Below, piece by piece: positions 4,748 to 5,048 of a stretch of 5,048 bases of DNA. The stretch comes from Clostridiaceae bacterium (GTDB lineage: Bacteria; Bacillota_A; Clostridia; Acetivibrionales; Acetivibrionaceae), in NCBI GenBank assembly GCA_012513545.1, contig JAAZCB010001244.1:1-5048 (forward strand), written 5' to 3'. Every line of letters begins with the position of its first letter. Position 1 is the stretch's first letter. Position numbers and translations under genes: made by a program. Below the pieces are notes generated by a model. That model made no database searches. It saw only the letters and a program-made list of their open reading frames with translations, and had not been told where the DNA came from.

Positions 4748-4777
4748 AATATAAATTTTAGGAATAATTTTTAACAA
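4748..4777 (-). promoter_or_regulatory. Candidate sigma-A-type promoter for the sigma factor gene
   Basis: On the - strand TTGTTA (4777-4772) and TATATT (4753-4748) are 18 bp apart, matching the -35 and -10 consensus at 4 and 5 of 6 positions. Predicted transcription starts near 4741, leaving a short leader before the ATG at 4713. The surrounding sequence is nearly all A/T, so chance matches are easy and the exact -10 could shift by a few bases. Confidence 0.5.
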
Positions 4778-4802
4778 ATTTTGCAGTGTATTTTGATACC
4801 AA

Positions 4803-4828
4803 AAAAGAGAGCATCTAAGCTCTCTTTT
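4803..4828 (-). terminator. Rho-independent terminator (probably bidirectional) after the ssDNA-binding protein gene
   Basis: AAAAGAGAGC (4803-4812) and GCTCTCTTTT (4819-4828) form a perfect 10-bp stem with a 6-nt ATCTAA loop. On the - strand it is followed by further Ts (to 4801). It lies about 40 nt past the stop of the gene at 4868 and separates it from the sigma factor gene. The stem sequence resembles that of the terminator at 3874-3896. Confidence 0.5.
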
Positions 4829-4867
4829 AATGGGAAAATAATATATATTTAAGGGGTATGGAATATG

Positions 4868-5048
4868 TTAAACTAAATTCCAGCCGTCGTCATCATTTTT
4901 TGATTCTTCGGATAATCCAATATCGTCAAAATCAAGTTCGACACTTTCCGCACTCTTTCCGAGTTTTTCACCATCTTTTATTTTGATGATTTCGTTAAGG
5001 TATAATGTAATTCCCTTATTTGCTGGGCCAACATTATAGAAGAAAGGA
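4868..5048 (-). CDS. Probable phage ssDNA-binding protein, C-terminal end (DUF2815/Enc34-like; 5' end outside window)
   Basis: An open frame on the - strand runs from the right edge of the window to the TAA at 4870-4868. It encodes 59 visible residues without a start. The segment NKGITLYLNEIIKIKDGEKL followed by GKSAESVELDFDD resembles the C-terminal pattern of phage DUF2815 (Enc34-type) ssDNA-binding proteins: G-x-x-x-x-L-N-x-x-x-K-I-x-D-G-E-x-L-G, then an S-A-E-x-x-F/D stretch. The end is acidic (EESKNDDDGW), as is typical of ssDNA-binding proteins that recruit partners through an acidic tail. It points to a replication module further right, transcribed leftward. The family call rests on a short C-terminal match made by eye, so it is moderate. 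Confidence 0.5.
   Translation of the reverse strand, partial: PFFYNVGPANKGITLYLNEIIKIKDGEKLGKSAESVELDFDDIGLSEESKNDDDGWNLV

Noticed and set aside
4739..4755. TATAAT-like repeats on the + strand read as a + strand promoter
   Set aside because: No -35 element at proper distance and no + strand gene downstream; the hexamers are part of an A/T repeat.
4781..4801. Possible shared regulator motif between the two - strand promoter regions (ATTTTG near TACC/GATACC)
   Set aside because: Similarity is limited to a few A/T-rich bases and the arms of the palindrome are only 4 bp; not distinguishable from chance.
4858..4990. + strand short frame after AAGGGGT, starting at ATG 4858
   Set aside because: A ribosome-binding-like sequence is present, but the frame is antisense to the ssDNA-binding protein gene and its product is His/Arg/Phe-rich without any recognisable pattern.
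1..5048. Diversity-generating retroelement, CRISPR array, tRNA, or attachment site
   Set aside because: No template/variable repeat pair, no spaced direct repeats, no cloverleaf-like sequence and no integrase were seen on either strand.

Overview
This AT-rich window is phage or prophage DNA, most likely from a low-GC member of the Bacillota (Firmicutes). The evidence is A/T-biased codon use, strong GAGGTGA-type ribosome binding sites, a Bacillota-type phage/toxin-secretion holin, and a tail-spike protein of the kind found in siphophages of that phylum. A Negativicutes or Clostridia host is plausible, but the sequence does not settle it. I see no tRNA, rRNA, CRISPR array, insertion sequence or attachment site.

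The left part (1-2947, + strand) is the end of a late structural and lysis module. In order it holds the C-terminal part of a tail-spike/fibre protein (already open at base 1), a 98-aa fibronectin-III-like small protein, a 419-aa papain-family (C1A) cysteine peptidase with a fibre-like repeat tail, and a phage holin. The genes are tightly packed: gaps of 10 and 18 nt, and one 8-nt overlap. They end at a strong intrinsic terminator (2973-3013). No recognisable endolysin is visible. The papain-like protein sits in the slot between fibre and holin where an endolysin is often found.

The right part (3111-5048, - strand) converges on the late module and looks like the end of an early or regulatory region. 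Reading leftward from 5048, it holds the C-terminus of a probable phage single-stranded-DNA-binding protein (DUF2815/Enc34-like), a 274-aa sigma-70-like protein with regions 2 and 4, a 55-aa probable coiled-coil protein, and a 178- to 181-aa protein that ends in a sigma region 4-like helix-turn-helix. The last two overlap and are probably translationally coupled. Terminators at 4803-4828 and 3874-3896, plus candidate promoters, cut this strand into short separate transcription units. Two sigma-like proteins beside the end of the late operon suggest a phage-encoded transcription switch, for example early to late. That role is inferred from layout only.

The most interesting points are the papain-like protease in the lysis neighbourhood (its catalytic Cys/His/Asn are visible, but the usual oxyanion-hole Gln is not), the tandem sigma-like regulators with a small overlapping partner, a hairpin that could compete for the protease gene's ribosome binding site, and a lambda-S-like Met-Lys-Met dual start on the holin.

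[Form note: the original answer gave no confidence values for features; the 0.5 on every feature is a placeholder required by the schema, not an assessment.]
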